A DNA stretch of 64,000 nt from Streptomycetaceae bacterium (GCA_027488575.1 JAIYBJ010000017.1:1-64000), one strand, 5' to 3'; numbered from the stretch's first letter, positions 1 through 11,526 are shown. The notes: generated by a model from the letters alone, not told the origin. Made by a program: numbers and translations.

Positions 1-976
1 GGCGCAGATCAGGTGGGATAACCGGTACGCAATCGAGAACCATTGATGCTGGGTGGTTGCTCGTTGTCATGAATGCATTGACGACCTTGAGGCGCTTGAT
101 AGCACGAGTCTTCTTTGCGCCCTTTCCTGTCTCAGAAAGTTCTGTGAGCATTGCGTGCTCTGTCTCAAGATCGAAAGTTTCTAGGCGCTTCTTGATTGCA
201 GCAGCACCCATATCTCCCTTGAAGTACATGCCATAACGGTCACGCATTTCGCGGTAAAGGTTTTCATCACCTTCGAGATCTTGAACCTTAAGGTTCTTAA
301 AGCGAGTCCATACATCTTCAAGACGATTGAGTTCGCGCTCTGAACGATCGCGAATTCCCTTGAGTTCGCGCTCTGCGCTTTCACGGACTTTGCGCTTTAC
401 ATCTGACTTCGCATCTTCTGATTCGAGTTCAGCAATATCTGCCTCGAGCTTCTTGGTGCGAACATCTAGATCGTTATCGCGACGTGTTTCAATCTTCTTG
501 CGATCATTTGCCAACTTCTTTTCGAGTTGTGGCATATCTTCTTCGCGCGCTTCTGCATCAACTTCTGTGATCATGTAAGCAGCGAAGTAAATTACTTTTT
601 CTAGATCCTTAGGTGCAAGGTCTAATAAATATCCAAGACGTGATGGAACGCCCTTGAAGTACCAGATATGAGTTACTGGAGCAGCAAGTTCGATGTGTCC
701 CATACGTTCGCGACGTACCTTTGCGCGAGTAACTTCAACACCGCAACGTTCGCAGATGATTCCCTTGAAGCGTACGCGCTTGTACTTACCGCAATAACAT
801 TCCCAGTCGCGAGTAGGTCCGAAGATCTTCTCGTCAAAGAGTCCATCCTTTTCAGGCTTTAGTGTGCGGTAGTTAATTGTCTCTGGCTTCTTTACTTCGC
901 CAAATGACCACTCACGAATGTTGTCAGCCGAAGCTAAACCAATTCGCAGTTCATCAAAGAAGTTAACGTCTAACAT
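1..976 (-). CDS. rpoC: DNA-directed RNA polymerase subunit beta' (N-terminal part, runs off window edge)
   Basis: Reverse strand translates from ATG at 976 as [82 protein letters not shown], canonical RpoC zinc-binding N-terminus; directly downstream of rpoB. Confidence 0.97.
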   Translation of the reverse strand, partial: MLDVNFFDELRIGLASADNIREWSFGEVKKPETINYRTLKPEKDGLFDEKIFGPTRDWECYCGKYKRVRFKGIICERCGVEVTRAKVRRERMGHIELAAPVTHIWYFKGVPSRLGYLLDLAPKDLEKVIYFAAYMITEVDAEAREEDMPQLEKKLANDRKKIETRRDNDLDVRTKKLEADIAELESEDAKSDVKRKVRESAERELKGIRDRSERELNRLEDVWTRFKNLKVQDLEGDENLYREMRDRYGMYFKGDMGAAAIKKRLETFDLETEHAMLTELSETGKGAKKTRAIKRLKVVNAFMTTSNHPASMVLDCVPVIPPDLR

Positions 977-990
977 AGTTATTTTCCCTC

Positions 991-3900
991 TCAGACTTCT
1001 TCAACACTGCTTGGCTCAACTCGTGACAAGTTGATACCTAGCTCTTCGGCGGCACGGAATACTTCTTCATCGGTGTCGCGCATTTCAATTGCTACACCTT
1101 CTGAAGAGAGAACTTCCACATTGAGACATAGTGATTGCATTTCCTTAATAAGAACCTTGAATGATTCTGGAATTCCAGGTTCAGGAATGTTTTCACCCTT
1201 AACGATTGCTTCATAAACCTTTACGCGACCAAGCACGTCATCGGATTTAATTGTGAGTAATTCTTGGAGTGTGTAAGCAGCTCCGTAAGCTTCGAGTGCC
1301 CACACTTCCATTTCTCCGAAGCGCTGACCACCGAATTGAGCCTTACCGCCCAATGGTTGTTGCGTAATCATTGAGTATGGACCAGTAGAACGAGCGTGAA
1401 TCTTGTCATCTACTAAGTGGTGTAGCTTCAAGATGTACATGTATCCAACTGAGATTGGAGTTGGGTATGGCTCACCGGAACGGCCATCAAATAACTTAGC
1501 CTTTCCACTTTCACCAATTAACTGAACTCCATCACGGTTTGGAAGTGTGCTTGAAAGCAGACCAGTGATTTCAGATTCAAGTGCACCATCGAAAACAGGT
1601 GTTGCAAGGTTTGTACCTGGTGCACCCTTTTCTGCGCCAATATCTTTCAAGTGCTTTTGCCATGCTTGATCGATACCGCTTAAATCCCAACCAGTCTTTG
1701 CAACCCAACCGAGGTGCATTTCAAGAACCTGACCAACGTTCATACGACCAGGTACACCAAGTGGGTTAAGAATTACGTCAACAGGTGTTCCGTCTTCAAG
1801 GAATGGCATATCTTCTTGAGGAAGAATCTTTGAAATAACACCCTTGTTACCGTGGCGACCAGCGAGCTTGTCACCATCTTGAATTTTGCGCTTCTGTGCA
1901 ACGTACACGCGAACAAGTTGGTTAATGCCTGCACCGAGTTCGAAGTCTTCTGAAGACTCCATAACCTTTACATCAATAACTTTTCCTGATTCACCGTGTG
2001 GAACCTTGAGTGATGTATCGCGAACTTCGCGAGCCTTTTCACCGAAGATTGCACGGAGCAAACGCTCTTCTGGTGTGAGTTCTGTTTCACCCTTAGGTGT
2101 AACTTTTCCAACCAAGATATCGCCAGGTACAACATCGGCGCCGATGCGGATAATTCCGCGCTCATCTAGGTCTGCAAGAACTTCTTCTGAAACGTTTGGA
2201 ATATCGCGAGTGATTTCTTCGGCACCAAGCTTGGTGTCGCGTGCATCAACTTCGTACTCTTCAATGTGAATAGATGTAAGAACATCGTCTTGAACTAGAC
2301 GTTGTGACAAGATGATCGCATCCTCGTAGTTGTGACCTTCCCATGACATAAATGCCACGAGCAAGTTCTTACCGAGTGCCATTTCACCGCTATCGGTACA
2401 TGGACCGTCAGCGATTACTGAGCCAATTTCAACCTTTTGACCTTCAGAAACAACAACGCGTTGGTTGTATGAAGTGCCTTGGTTTGAGCGACGGAATTTA
2501 GCAAGTGAATAAGTTTGGTATGTCGAATCATCTGCCATGACTTTAACTTCATCTGCAGATACTTCAGTAACAACGCCAGCCTTAGTAGCTGTAACAACAT
2601 CACCAGCATCAACTGCTGCACGGAATTCCATGCCAGTACCAATGAGTGGAGCTTCTGCTCGCATCAAAGGAACTGACTGACGCATCATGTTAGAACCCAT
2701 CAACGCACGGTTTGCATCATCGTGCTCGAGGAATGGAATCATTGCTGTTGCAACAGAAACCATTTGGCGTGGAGAAACGTCCATGTAATCAACTTCATCA
2801 CCGTGGATGTATTCAACTTCTCCACCACGACGACGAACAAGTACGCGAGTTTCTGCGAAGTGATTGTCTTCTGTTAGTGGAGCATTTGCCTGAGCAATAA
2901 TGTGCTCGTCTTCTTCATCAGCTGTTAGGTAATCAACTTGATCGGTTACGCGACCCTTAACAACTTTGCGATAAGGAGTTTCGATAAATCCAAATGCGGT
3001 TACGCGACCATATGTTGCAAGTGACCCGATAAGACCAATGTTTGGACCTTCAGGAGTTTCAATTGGACACATGCGACCGTAGTGAGATGGGTGAACGTCG
3101 CGAACTTCGAAGCCCGCACGATCACGAGATAAACCACCAGGTCCGAGCGCTGAAAGACGACGCTTGTGTGTAAGTCCTGAGAGTGGGTTTGTTTGATCCA
3201 TGAACTGTGACAACTGAGAAGTTCCGAAGAACTCCTTAATTGATGCAACAACTGGACGGATATTAATAAGTGTCTGCGGTGTAATCGCTTCGACATCTTG
3301 AGTTGTCATACGTTCGCGAACAACACGTTCCATACGTGAAAGTCCGATACGTACTTGGTTTTGAATTAACTCACCAACAGTACGAAGACGACGGTTACCG
3401 AAGTGATCGATATCGTCCTTTTCAACGCGAACTTCGCGGCCGTAATCCATTGTGAGATCGCCGCGGTGCAGCGCTACTAAGTAGCGAAGAGTTGCAACGA
3501 TGTCAGAAATGCTTAGAAGTGATGCATCTAGAGCTAGGTCAAGACCGAGCTTCTTATTAACCTTAAAGCGACCGACCTTAGCCAAGTCATAACGCTTTGG
3601 ATTGAAGTAGAGATTTTCAATAAGGTTTTGTGCAGCTTCCTTAGTTGGTGGCTCACCTGGACGAAGCTTGCGATAAATATCGAGCAGCGCCTCGTCTTGT
3701 GTATTGACAGTGTCTTTTTCAAGAGTTGCCATCATTGATTCGAACTCGCCAAACTCTTCACGAATTTGTTCTGCAGTCCAACCAAGAGCCTTAAGGAAAA
3801 CTGTTACTGATTGCTTGCGCTTACGATCAATACGTACGCCAACAAGATCCTTCTTATCAACTTCAAATTCGAGCCAAGCGCCGCGGCTTGGAATAATCTT

Positions 3901-4443
3901 TGAAGAGAAAATATCTTTGTCTGAAGTTTTTTCAATTGTGCGTTCGAAATAAACACCTGGAGAACGAACCAACTGTGAAACTACTACGCGCTCTGTTCCG
4001 TTAATTACGAAAGTTCCGCGAGGTGTCATAACTGGGAAGTCGCCCATAAACACAGTTTGTGACTTAATTTCGCCAGTGATGTTATTTGTAAACTCTGCAG
4101 TTACGAAGAGTGGTTGCGAATAAGTTGTATCGCGCTCTTTGCACTCTTCTACCGAAAACTTTGGTGGCTCGAAGCGGTGATCACGGAATGAAAGACTCAT
4201 GGATCCTTGGAAGTCTTCGATTGGTGAGATCTCTTCGAAGATTTCTTCTAGACCAGATGTCGTAGGAATTTCACCACGATTGGTTGCTTCTGCAGTTGAT
4301 AAACGTGCACGCCACTTTTCGTTACCGAGAAGCCAGTCAACGCTTTCAACTTGGAGTGCTAGAAGATTTGGAACTTCGAGTGGTTCGCGAATCTTTGCAA
4401 AAGAGATTCGGCGGGGAGCTACTGAACTTTTCTTCGCGGCCAA
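991..4443 (-). CDS. rpoB: DNA-directed RNA polymerase subunit beta
   Basis: 1150-aa ORF with canonical RpoB motifs ([54 protein letters not shown]); apparent TTG start with upstream GGAAGGA. Confidence 0.99.
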   Translation of the reverse strand: MAAKKSSVAPRRISFAKIREPLEVPNLLALQVESVDWLLGNEKWRARLSTAEATNRGEIPTTSGLEEIFEEISPIEDFQGSMSLSFRDHRFEPPKFSVEECKERDTTYSQPLFVTAEFTNNITGEIKSQTVFMGDFPVMTPRGTFVINGTERVVVSQLVRSPGVYFERTIEKTSDKDIFSSKIIPSRGAWLEFEVDKKDLVGVRIDRKRKQSVTVFLKALGWTAEQIREEFGEFESMMATLEKDTVNTQDEALLDIYRKLRPGEPPTKEAAQNLIENLYFNPKRYDLAKVGRFKVNKKLGLDLALDASLLSISDIVATLRYLVALHRGDLTMDYGREVRVEKDDIDHFGNRRLRTVGELIQNQVRIGLSRMERVVRERMTTQDVEAITPQTLINIRPVVASIKEFFGTSQLSQFMDQTNPLSGLTHKRRLSALGPGGLSRDRAGFEVRDVHPSHYGRMCPIETPEGPNIGLIGSLATYGRVTAFGFIETPYRKVVKGRVTDQVDYLTADEEDEHIIAQANAPLTEDNHFAETRVLVRRRGGEVEYIHGDEVDYMDVSPRQMVSVATAMIPFLEHDDANRALMGSNMMRQSVPLMRAEAPLIGTGMEFRAAVDAGDVVTATKAGVVTEVSADEVKVMADDSTYQTYSLAKFRRSNQGTSYNQRVVVSEGQKVEIGSVIADGPCTDSGEMALGKNLLVAFMSWEGHNYEDAIILSQRLVQDDVLTSIHIEEYEVDARDTKLGAEEITRDIPNVSEEVLADLDERGIIRIGADVVPGDILVGKVTPKGETELTPEERLLRAIFGEKAREVRDTSLKVPHGESGKVIDVKVMESSEDFELGAGINQLVRVYVAQKRKIQDGDKLAGRHGNKGVISKILPQEDMPFLEDGTPVDVILNPLGVPGRMNVGQVLEMHLGWVAKTGWDLSGIDQAWQKHLKDIGAEKGAPGTNLATPVFDGALESEITGLLSSTLPNRDGVQLIGESGKAKLFDGRSGEPYPTPISVGYMYILKLHHLVDDKIHARSTGPYSMITQQPLGGKAQFGGQRFGEMEVWALEAYGAAYTLQELLTIKSDDVLGRVKVYEAIVKGENIPEPGIPESFKVLIKEMQSLCLNVEVLSSEGVAIEMRDTDEEVFRAAEELGINLSRVEPSSVEEV

Positions 4444-4584
4444 GAGCTGTCCTTCCAGACAGTTTTGCGGGAACGCACAACTATTAGGTCTCAGCCGCTA
4501 TATGCCCTGACCATAGAAGTTTTTGTGCGAACGCGTAGGGTATCGCCCCACCCCGTGACCTGTCCAACTGGTGGCTTATACAGC

Positions 4585-4614
4585 AAAAAGACCCTCCGGC
4601 AAGAGCCGAAGGGT
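4585..4614 (-). terminator. Intrinsic terminator/attenuator between rplL and rpoB
   Basis: Minus strand GACCCTTCGGC-TCTT-GCCGGAGGGTC followed by TTTTT: 11-bp stem (one G-U) plus U tract. Confidence 0.8.
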
Positions 4615-4651
4615 CCGTTTGTGTAGTAACTATGAAGTAATTTGTGAAGAA

Positions 4652-5038
4652 TTACTTGATTGTGACCTTTGCGCCAGCTGCTTCGAGAGCTGCCTTTGCC
4701 TTGTCCGCTGTCTCCTTGTTTGCCTTCTCAAGAAGTGTTGCTGGAGTTGCATCAACTAGATCCTTAGCTTCTTTCAAGCCAAGTGCTGAGTTAAGTGCAC
4801 GAACTTCCTTGATCACTGCAATCTTCTGTGAACCAGCATCTTCAAGAATGATTGTGAACTCATCTTGACCAGCATCTGCTGCGCCGCCAGCGGCTGCGCC
4901 ACCTGCTGCTGCAACTGCTACTGGAGCTGCTGCTGTTACATCGAATTCAGTTTCGAATGACTTAACGAACTCTGAGAGCTCGACCAATGTCATTTCTTTG
5001 AACTGTGCCAATAGGTCTTCTGTGCTGAGCTTTGCCAT
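4652..5038 (-). CDS. rplL: 50S ribosomal protein L7/L12
   Basis: 128 aa, [29 protein letters not shown]...[33 protein letters not shown]. Confidence 0.98.
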   Translation of the reverse strand: MAKLSTEDLLAQFKEMTLVELSEFVKSFETEFDVTAAAPVAVAAAGGAAAGGAADAGQDEFTIILEDAGSQKIAVIKEVRALNSALGLKEAKDLVDATPATLLEKANKETADKAKAALEAAGAKVTIK

Positions 5039-5043
5039 GTTCG

Positions 5044-5667
5044 TTATTCCTTCTCTTCTGTTTCTGGTGTTGCTTCTGGGGTTGTTACTTCTTCTGTTAC
5101 TGCTTCAGGAGCAGTTTCTGTTACAGCTTCGACTACTGGAGTTTCAGCTACGGGTGCAGCTGCTTCGACTACAGGTGCCGGAGCGCCAGCTTCCATCTTG
5201 ATGCGAAGTGCATCAATAATGCGAGCGGCCTTAGCGAATGAGCCCTTCATAGCGCCAGCAAGTTTCGCCAATAGAACTTCGCGTGATTCAAGATTTGCGA
5301 GTTCCATAAGCTCTGCAGGCGTAACTGATTTGCCTTCGTAAATGCCACCCTTGATAACAAGAAGTGGATTTTCTTTAGCAAAATCACGCATGCTCTTTGC
5401 TGCAGCGATTGGGTCACCCTTGATGAATGCAATTGCTGATGGACCAGTTAATAGATCTGCTGAGAGATCTACGCCCGCATCTTTTGCTGCAATCTTTGTG
5501 AGTGTGTTCTTGACGACTGAATACTTAGTGTTTTCACCAAGTGCACGACGTAACTTCTTCATCGAAGTCACGGTGAGACCGCGATATTCGGTGAGAACAG
5601 TTGCGGTAGCTGTACGGAAGTCTTCCGTCAGTTCAGCAACTGCTGCTGTTTTATCTGGGCGAGCCAT
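5044..5667 (-). CDS. rplJ: 50S ribosomal protein L10
   Basis: Track ORF extends to 5787, but the L10 N-terminus [17 protein letters not shown] begins at ATG 5665-5667 with upstream AGGAAAGGTGAACCG; upstream part is leader RNA. Confidence 0.95.
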   Translation of the reverse strand: MARPDKTAAVAELTEDFRTATATVLTEYRGLTVTSMKKLRRALGENTKYSVVKNTLTKIAAKDAGVDLSADLLTGPSAIAFIKGDPIAAAKSMRDFAKENPLLVIKGGIYEGKSVTPAELMELANLESREVLLAKLAGAMKGSFAKAARIIDALRIKMEAGAPAPVVEAAAPVAETPVVEAVTETAPEAVTEEVTTPEATPETEEKE

Positions 5668-5715
5668 TCGGTTCACCTTTCCTGGTAAGTAGGTTGTGCA
5701 ATAACAGCCGCTAAA

Positions 5716-5751
5716 TGCAGAAAAACCCGAACGCATAGGAGCGCACGGGTT
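5716..5751 (-). terminator. Attenuator-like hairpin in rplJ leader
   Basis: Minus strand AACCCGTGCGC-TCCTAT-GCGTTCGGGTT followed by TTTCTG: 10 of 11 positions pair (one G-U). Confidence 0.6.
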
Positions 5752-5860
5752 AACGTTCACACCTACGCGGGCTGAGTTTTCACTCATTTAGCGAAACTTC
5801 TTGTGGAAGTTTCAAGACCTGCGGTCTTTGGTTATATGGCGAGGGTAGGCCTTTCGGCCC
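5716..5860 (-). promoter_or_regulatory. Putative L10 (rplJL) operon leader RNA
   Basis: About 200-nt untranslated region upstream of rplJ with several hairpins (GGCC-GAAA-GGCC; AAGACC-GCA-GGTCTT; GAAACTTC...GAAGTTTC) ending in a terminator-like hairpin. Confidence 0.6.
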
Positions 5861-5895
5861 GCCCCCGTCAAATTTATTAAGTTTTTACTTCAGAA

Positions 5896-6600
5896 TTACT
5901 GAGCAGCTGGTTCGCGAACGAGGTTTGGATCAATATTGATTCCAGGTCCCATCGTTGTTGAAATTACTGCGCGCTTGATAAAGCGACCCTTTGACGAGTT
6001 TGGCTTTGAGCGGTGTACTTCATCGAGAGCAGCTGCATAGTTTTCTGCAAGTTGTTCTGCAGTAAATGATGCCTTGCCAATGATGAAGTGAAGGTTTGAG
6101 TTCTTATCAATACGGAATTCAACTTTTCCGCCCTTGATGTCATTAACTGCCTTTGTTACATCTGTTGTAACTGTTCCGGTCTTTGGGTTTGGCATCAAGT
6201 TACGTGGTCCCAAAACTTTACCGAGACGACCGACCTTACCCATGAGATCTGGTGTTGCTACAACTGCATCGAAATCTAAACGACCCTTTGAAACTTCGTC
6301 GATGAGTTCGTCTCCACCAACGATGTCCGCACCAGCTGCACGTGCTTCATCAGCACGTTCTCCGTTTGCGAATACAAGAACGCGTGCAGTCTTACCAGTT
6401 CCGTGTGGAAGGTTTACTGTTGAACGAATTGCTTGGTCTGCTTTCTTTGGGTCAACACCAAGGCAGAGTGCAACATCAATAGTTGCGTCGTACTTTGTTG
6501 TTGATGTTTCGCGGACAAGTGTTACTGCCTCTAGCGGTGTGTAAAGACGATCAGCATCAATCTTCGCAGCCGCTGCGATGTACTTCTTTGAGCGCTTCAT
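5896..6600 (-). CDS. rplA: 50S ribosomal protein L1
   Basis: 234 aa, [26 protein letters not shown]...[15 protein letters not shown]. Confidence 0.98.
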   Translation of the reverse strand: MKRSKKYIAAAAKIDADRLYTPLEAVTLVRETSTTKYDATIDVALCLGVDPKKADQAIRSTVNLPHGTGKTARVLVFANGERADEARAAGADIVGGDELIDEVSKGRLDFDAVVATPDLMGKVGRLGKVLGPRNLMPNPKTGTVTTDVTKAVNDIKGGKVEFRIDKNSNLHFIIGKASFTAEQLAENYAAALDEVHRSKPNSSKGRFIKRAVISTTMGPGINIDPNLVREPAAQ

Positions 6601-6707
6601 TTCATCCTTCTTTCTCTTATTTCTAAGAGTTAGTGGTTGTGGTTAGCGAACCAGCGAGGTTCTCCCACATCTCTTTCTCGGGGTGAGAAAGAGAAATTTG
6701 TTTGTGA

Positions 6708-7136
6708 CTAGCCGACAGTAATTCCCATTGAACGAGCTGTTCCAGCAATGATCTTGCTTGCTGCATCAATGTCGTTCGCATTGAGATCTGCCATCTTCGT
6801 CTTTGCAATTTCTTGGACTTGAGCCATAGAAATATTTGCAACCTTATTCTTGTGAGGAATCGCAGAACCCTTTTCGATTCCTGCTGCCTTCAAGATAAGA
6901 CGTGATGCTGGAGGAGTCTTTGTAATGAAGTCGAAAGAGCGATCTTCGTAAACAGTAATTTCTACTGGAATGATCTGACCCTTTTGAGATTCTGTTGCAG
7001 CGTTGTACGCCTTAACGAACTCCATGATGTTGACACCGTGCTGACCAAGGGCAGGACCTACTGGTGGAGCCGGTGTTGCTGCTCCAGCCTGGATCTGCAA
7101 CTTGATGAATCCAGTTACCTTCTTCTTTGGTGCCAT
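6708..7136 (-). CDS. rplK: 50S ribosomal protein L11
   Basis: 142 aa, [46 protein letters not shown]. Confidence 0.98.
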   Translation of the reverse strand: MAPKKKVTGFIKLQIQAGAATPAPPVGPALGQHGVNIMEFVKAYNAATESQKGQIIPVEITVYEDRSFDFITKTPPASRLILKAAGIEKGSAIPHKNKVANISMAQVQEIAKTKMADLNANDIDAASKIIAGTARSMGITVG

Positions 7137-7174
7137 TTCTTTTCCTCTGTTTTCGTTTATTCGTCTTGTGGAAA

Positions 7175-7939
7175 TTAAATCTTTTGTACTTGGTTAAATG
7201 AAAGCTCAACCGGAGTTTCGCGTCCAAAGATTGAAACCAAAACCTTGAGCTTTGCCTGCTCTGGCATGATCTCTGAAATTGATGCAGGAAGAGTTGCGAA
7301 TGGGCCATCCATAACAGTGACTGACTCGCCTACTTCGAAATCAACAACGCGAATATCTAGTTTGTCTGAAGCCTTCTTCGGACGTGGAGCCAAAATCTTT
7401 TCTACTTCATCCAAGCTAAGTGGACTTGGGTTGTGTGCATTTCCAACGAATCCTGTTACGCCAGGAGTGTTGCGAACTGCAGACCATGATTCATCTGTGA
7501 GATCAAGGCGAACTAAAACGTAGCCTGGATAAATATTGCGCTTTACTTGCTTGCGCTGGCCGTTCTTAATCTCCATAACTTCTTCTTCAGGAACTTCAAT
7601 CTGGAAAATGTAATCTTCCATGTTGAGAGATTGAATACGGTTCTGGAGATTGCCCTTAACCTTCTTTTCATATCCTGCATAAGAGTGGACTACATACCAA
7701 TCTCCAGGAGCTACGCGAAGTGCACGACGAAATTCGGCGTTTGGATCATTCTCATCTGATTCGACGTCGCCATCTTCATCTGAAGTTAATGCCACATCTG
7801 AATCTGTAGAAGCAACAGGTGCCGCAACTTCCTCGATTACTTCTTCAATCTGTGGAGTTGCAAGATCTGTTGCAGATGCTGCGAGCGCTGCTTCAAAAGC
7901 ATCTGGCTGCGCGGCATTTAAATTCTGATCATCGCTCAT
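7175..7939 (-). CDS. nusG: Transcription termination/antitermination protein NusG
   Basis: 254 aa; [25 protein letters not shown] domain plus KOW, with acidic N-terminal extension. Confidence 0.97.
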   Translation of the reverse strand: MSDDQNLNAAQPDAFEAALAASATDLATPQIEEVIEEVAAPVASTDSDVALTSDEDGDVESDENDPNAEFRRALRVAPGDWYVVHSYAGYEKKVKGNLQNRIQSLNMEDYIFQIEVPEEEVMEIKNGQRKQVKRNIYPGYVLVRLDLTDESWSAVRNTPGVTGFVGNAHNPSPLSLDEVEKILAPRPKKASDKLDIRVVDFEVGESVTVMDGPFATLPASISEIMPEQAKLKVLVSIFGRETPVELSFNQVQKI

Positions 7940-7948
7940 GATTTTTCC

Positions 7949-8170
7949 TTATCCAAAGACCCAGAAAACGATCTTTGTAAGTACAAGATCAAAGATGGAG
8001 ACAACGACGATGACGAATGAGACGAAAACCAAAACGACAGCTGTATAGGTTGTGAGTTGGTTGCGTGTTGGCCAAACAACTTTACGAAGTTCGGAAACAA
8101 TTTGACGATAGAAAAGTCCAAGGCGCGCGAAAGGACCGAGCTTCTCGGCTTGTGTTACTTCTTCAGTCAT
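7949..8170 (-). CDS. secE: Preprotein translocase subunit SecE
   Basis: 73 aa single-TM protein FYRQIVSELRKVVWPTRNQLTTYTAVVLVFV, next to nusG. Confidence 0.95.
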   Translation of the reverse strand: MTEEVTQAEKLGPFARLGLFYRQIVSELRKVVWPTRNQLTTYTAVVLVFVSFVIVVVSIFDLVLTKIVFWVFG

Positions 8171-8225
8171 CTGCGTTCCTTTCTTTTCGTTACTAATTAC
8201 TACTGTTCAAAACTAAAAACTGTGC

Positions 8226-8298
8226 AGGGCAGGAGGGACTCGAACCCCCAACCGGCCGCTTTGGAGACGGCAACTCTAGCCAATTGAGCTACTGCCCT
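8226..8298 (-). tRNA. tRNA-Trp (CCA)
   Basis: Folds as 73-nt cloverleaf AGGGCAGTAGCTCAATTGGCTAGAGTTGCCGTCTCCAAAGCGGCCGGTTGGGGGTTCGAGTCCCTCCTGCCCT; anticodon CCA. Confidence 0.95.
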
Positions 8299-8423
8299 TC
8301 GCGAGAGCATGGCGAAACCATAGGAAATACCAAATCCTCGTGAGCGTCGAAGTGTAGAGGTACACATGCTCTTAGGTCTAACTCGCGCTTAGCCAAGCGG
8401 GCTTATAGGGCAGACTTAGCCTC

Positions 8424-9620
8424 ATGAGCAGAATTTCGAGTCGAATCGCAGCAATTGCCGAATCAGCCACGCTTGCAGTTGATGCAAAAGCAAAAGCACT
8501 GAAGGCAGCTGGTCGTCCAGTAATTGGTTTTGGTGCAGGCGAACCTGATTTTCCAACTCCTGATTACATCGTAAGTGCAGCAGCAAGTGCGTCAGCTGTT
8601 CCTGCAAATCATCGCTACACACCAACACCTGGTTTACCAGAATTGCGTGATGCAATTGTTGCTAAGACAAAGCGTGATTCGAATTATGAAATTACTGCAG
8701 ATCAGGTTCTTGTCACTAATGGCGGTAAACAATCTGTCTATCAAGCATTCGCAACGATTATTGATCCAGGCGATGAAGTAATTCTTCCATCGCCATTTTG
8801 GACAACATATCCAGAATGCATCAAATTAGCTGGTGGAAAAGCTGTTGAAGTTTTTGCAGATGAATCTCAAAACTATTTGGTCACAGTTGAACAACTAGAA
8901 GCAGCGCGAACACCAAAGACAAAAGCGCTTTTGTTCTGTTCTCCATCTAATCCAACAGGTTCTGTTTATTCACCAGAGCAAGTAAAGGCAATTGGCGAAT
9001 GGGCTCTGAAAAACAATGTCTGGATTATTGCTGACGAGATTTATGAGCACCTTTTGTACGACGGCGCTAAAGCACCAAGCATGCCTGTTGTAGTTCCAGG
9101 ACTTACAGATTCAACAATTATTATCAATGGAGTTGCAAAAACTTATGCAATGACTGGTTGGCGTGTGGGTTGGATGATTGGACCAAAAGATGTCATTAAG
9201 GCAGCGACTAATCTTCAATCGCACTTAACGTCAAATGTTTCAAATGTTTCACAGCGCGCAGCAATTGCAGCCCTTACTGGAGATTTATCTGCCGTACACA
9301 AGATGGGCGAAGCATTTGATCGCCGCCGCAAATTAATTGTTGGTTTACTCAATGAGATTCCAGGTTTCGAGTGTCCAATGCCAACTGGTGCTTTCTATGT
9401 TTATCCATCAGTTAAAGGTGCGCTTGGCAAAACTATTCGTGGCAAAGTGGCAAAGACTTCTGCTGAATTAGCAACAATTATTTTGGATGAAGTTGAAGTA
9501 GCAGCTGTTCCTGGTGAAGCATTTGGACCATCAGGATATTTGCGATTCTCATACGCCCTCGGTGATGACGACATCGTTGAAGGTATTGGCCGCATCAAGA
9601 AGTTAATTACTGAAGGCTAA
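8424..9620 (+). CDS. Aspartate/aromatic aminotransferase (class I/II PLP-dependent)
   Basis: 398 aa; [36 protein letters not shown] (PLP lysine motif). Confidence 0.93.
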   Translation: MSRISSRIAAIAESATLAVDAKAKALKAAGRPVIGFGAGEPDFPTPDYIVSAAASASAVPANHRYTPTPGLPELRDAIVAKTKRDSNYEITADQVLVTNGGKQSVYQAFATIIDPGDEVILPSPFWTTYPECIKLAGGKAVEVFADESQNYLVTVEQLEAARTPKTKALLFCSPSNPTGSVYSPEQVKAIGEWALKNNVWIIADEIYEHLLYDGAKAPSMPVVVPGLTDSTIIINGVAKTYAMTGWRVGWMIGPKDVIKAATNLQSHLTSNVSNVSQRAAIAALTGDLSAVHKMGEAFDRRRKLIVGLLNEIPGFECPMPTGAFYVYPSVKGALGKTIRGKVAKTSAELATIILDEVEVAAVPGEAFGPSGYLRFSYALGDDDIVEGIGRIKKLITEG

Positions 9621-10626
9621 GTCCAACTAAGTTCACTTCTGGTTCTAGAGAAATATTGAAAGTTGTAAGAACTTTTTCCTGAGCCAACTTTGCAAGAGCT
9701 GCAATTTCTGACGCCTTTGCTTCTCCACTATTTGTCAGCGCCAAAACATGTTTTGTAGAAACTCTTGCACCACCAATTGATTGGCCCTTTGTAATTCCTG
9801 AGTGCTCAATTAACCATGCTGCCGAAGTTTTAACACGGCCATCAGTTTGTGGCCAGCGTGGAGCATCAGCTGGAAGTTGTGACGCTATCTCAGCACTCAC
9901 GATTGGGTTAGTGAAGAAAGAACCGGCAGACCACGAATCATGATCATTTTCGGATAGCAACATTCCCTTTTGCGCCCGAAGTTCTAGAACTTTTTCACGA
10001 CAATCCTTCACTGAACTCTTTTCACCAACCGAAATGCCGAGTGCGTTGGCTAATTCGGAGTAGGTAATTGGAACTGTCATTTCGCCAATGCGTAATTGAA
10101 AAGCCACATCGAGGACTACGTATCGACCTGGATGTGCCTTGAAGTGTGAGTTGCGATATGAAAACTCGCACTCTGCGTTTGTAAAAGTTTTTAGCTCTTT
10201 TTTCTGACGGTCATAAGTTCGCACTCGCGTAATGAATTCACTTACTTCGTGGCCATATGCGCCAATGTTTTGAATCGGAGATGCTCCGACTGTGCCTGGA
10301 ATTCCGCTCAGTGTTTCAAGTCCCGCAAAACCTCGGGAAATTGTTGTTTTTACAAAATCATCCCAATTTTCACCCGCTCCAATTGTGAGTGTTGCCCCAC
10401 TGCACGCATCGACTTCAGCTTCGATTTTGTTATTGGAAATTCGAATGACCGTTCCGGCAAAACCTTCATCGCTAATCAAAAGATTTGTGCCGCCACCCAT
10501 AATCAAAATAGGTGAATCTCCAGCGTTTTCAATTGCGGCAATGATTTCTTTTTCACTGGAAACTTCAACAAAATTCTTGGCAGGACCACCTACGCGAAGT
10601 GAGGTGTAATCCGATAAATCAGCCAT
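9607..10626 (-). CDS. murB: UDP-N-acetylmuramate dehydrogenase
   Basis: 339 aa; [55 protein letters not shown]. Confidence 0.95.
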   Translation of the reverse strand: MADLSDYTSLRVGGPAKNFVEVSSEKEIIAAIENAGDSPILIMGGGTNLLISDEGFAGTVIRISNNKIEAEVDACSGATLTIGAGENWDDFVKTTISRGFAGLETLSGIPGTVGASPIQNIGAYGHEVSEFITRVRTYDRQKKELKTFTNAECEFSYRNSHFKAHPGRYVVLDVAFQLRIGEMTVPITYSELANALGISVGEKSSVKDCREKVLELRAQKGMLLSENDHDSWSAGSFFTNPIVSAEIASQLPADAPRWPQTDGRVKTSAAWLIEHSGITKGQSIGGARVSTKHVLALTNSGEAKASEIAALAKLAQEKVLTTFNISLEPEVNLVGLSLQ

Positions 10627-10632
10627 AGGTAA

Positions 10633-10638
10633 AGGTTA
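10633..10638 (-). promoter_or_regulatory. -10 element of leaderless murB promoter (TAACCT, 6 nt before ATG)
   Basis: Minus strand TAACCT-TTACCT-ATG; no Shine-Dalgarno. Confidence 0.55.
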
Positions 10639-11526
10639 CCGACGCGGACTAAGAATTGCTTCTTTGCCTCGGAAGCGTTCAAGAATGCGGTCGTAGTTCT
10701 TCTTTGATTGCGCATCTCTGAAACTTTCTTCTGTGTCGTAATAACCATGATGGCGACCTTGTTCGAGGGGAAGATCCATCTGTAACAATCGACCAGATGC
10801 GTGCTTGAGTCGCAAAGAAAACTCCATGTCAGCATTTCGATAATAAATTGCACGTGGATTAAAACCACCTGTTTGCAGCGCGGCATCTTTGTCGAGAGCA
10901 AAGAAGTAGGAGAACAAAACATCGACTTCTCCAGCGCCTTTGTCATCGACTGTGCGCCATTGATCTTCAATGTTTACTAATCCCCCGCGCCATCCAACGG
11001 CTGCGAACTCTTTTTTCTTTAACTCTTCTACGACAGGAGTAATGGCATCTCCTGTAAATGTCGTGGATGGATCCATGATGACAACGTATGGAGTTGCAGC
11101 AATTTTTAAAAGGGCGTTTGCGCATTCGCCCCAACCAGGATCGCTATCTATCTGAATTACATGTGTATGCGAATCGACAACAACCGCTAGATCTTGAGCA
11201 GACTGAGTTGCCAGTACGACTATTTCTGCAGAGCTGTGGGCCTTAATTGAGTTAACACTTGTGATTGCATCTTCATGAAAACCATGAACGATGATGGCTA
11301 CCGTGATGGCTCGATCGCACTTAGGTAGATTCTTTAACTTCTTGATATCAGCAACGACGTGTATTAAAGATTTTTCATGTAACTCAAAACCATCAAAGAC
11401 ATCAACGATGTCATAACCCGCTTGTGCTATCTGATCACGGAGTTGATCGGCCAAAGCGAAGTTTTTCTCTGCTCTCGCTGCTTGTCTAGCGCGACCGAGT
11501 TCGAATACATGTTCTGGAGCGCTCAT
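10636..11526 (-). CDS. Family 2-like glycosyltransferase with CysRS C-terminal-like N-terminal segment
   Basis: 296 aa; N-terminus RARQAARAEKNFALADQLRDQIAQAGYDIVDVFDGFEL resembles the CysRS tail; remainder GT-A-like (ITVAIIVHGFHEDAITSVNSI...GWGECANALLKIAATPYVVIMDPST). Confidence 0.75.
   Translation of the reverse strand: MSAPEHVFELGRARQAARAEKNFALADQLRDQIAQAGYDIVDVFDGFELHEKSLIHVVADIKKLKNLPKCDRAITVAIIVHGFHEDAITSVNSIKAHSSAEIVVLATQSAQDLAVVVDSHTHVIQIDSDPGWGECANALLKIAATPYVVIMDPSTTFTGDAITPVVEELKKKEFAAVGWRGGLVNIEDQWRTVDDKGAGEVDVLFSYFFALDKDAALQTGGFNPRAIYYRNADMEFSLRLKHASGRLLQMDLPLEQGRHHGYYDTEESFRDAQSKKNYDRILERFRGKEAILSPRR

Noticed and set aside
991-4443. Many antisense and alternate-frame ORFs over rpoB in the track (for example 1886-2269, 3000-3296, 4199-4510)
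   Set aside because: All overlap a strongly conserved RpoB frame and their translations look like shadow-frame composition with no recognisable domain.
5668-5787. Extended N-terminus of rplJ ([40 protein letters not shown])
   Set aside because: Covers the leader RNA hairpins; the conserved L10 start with SD is at 5667.
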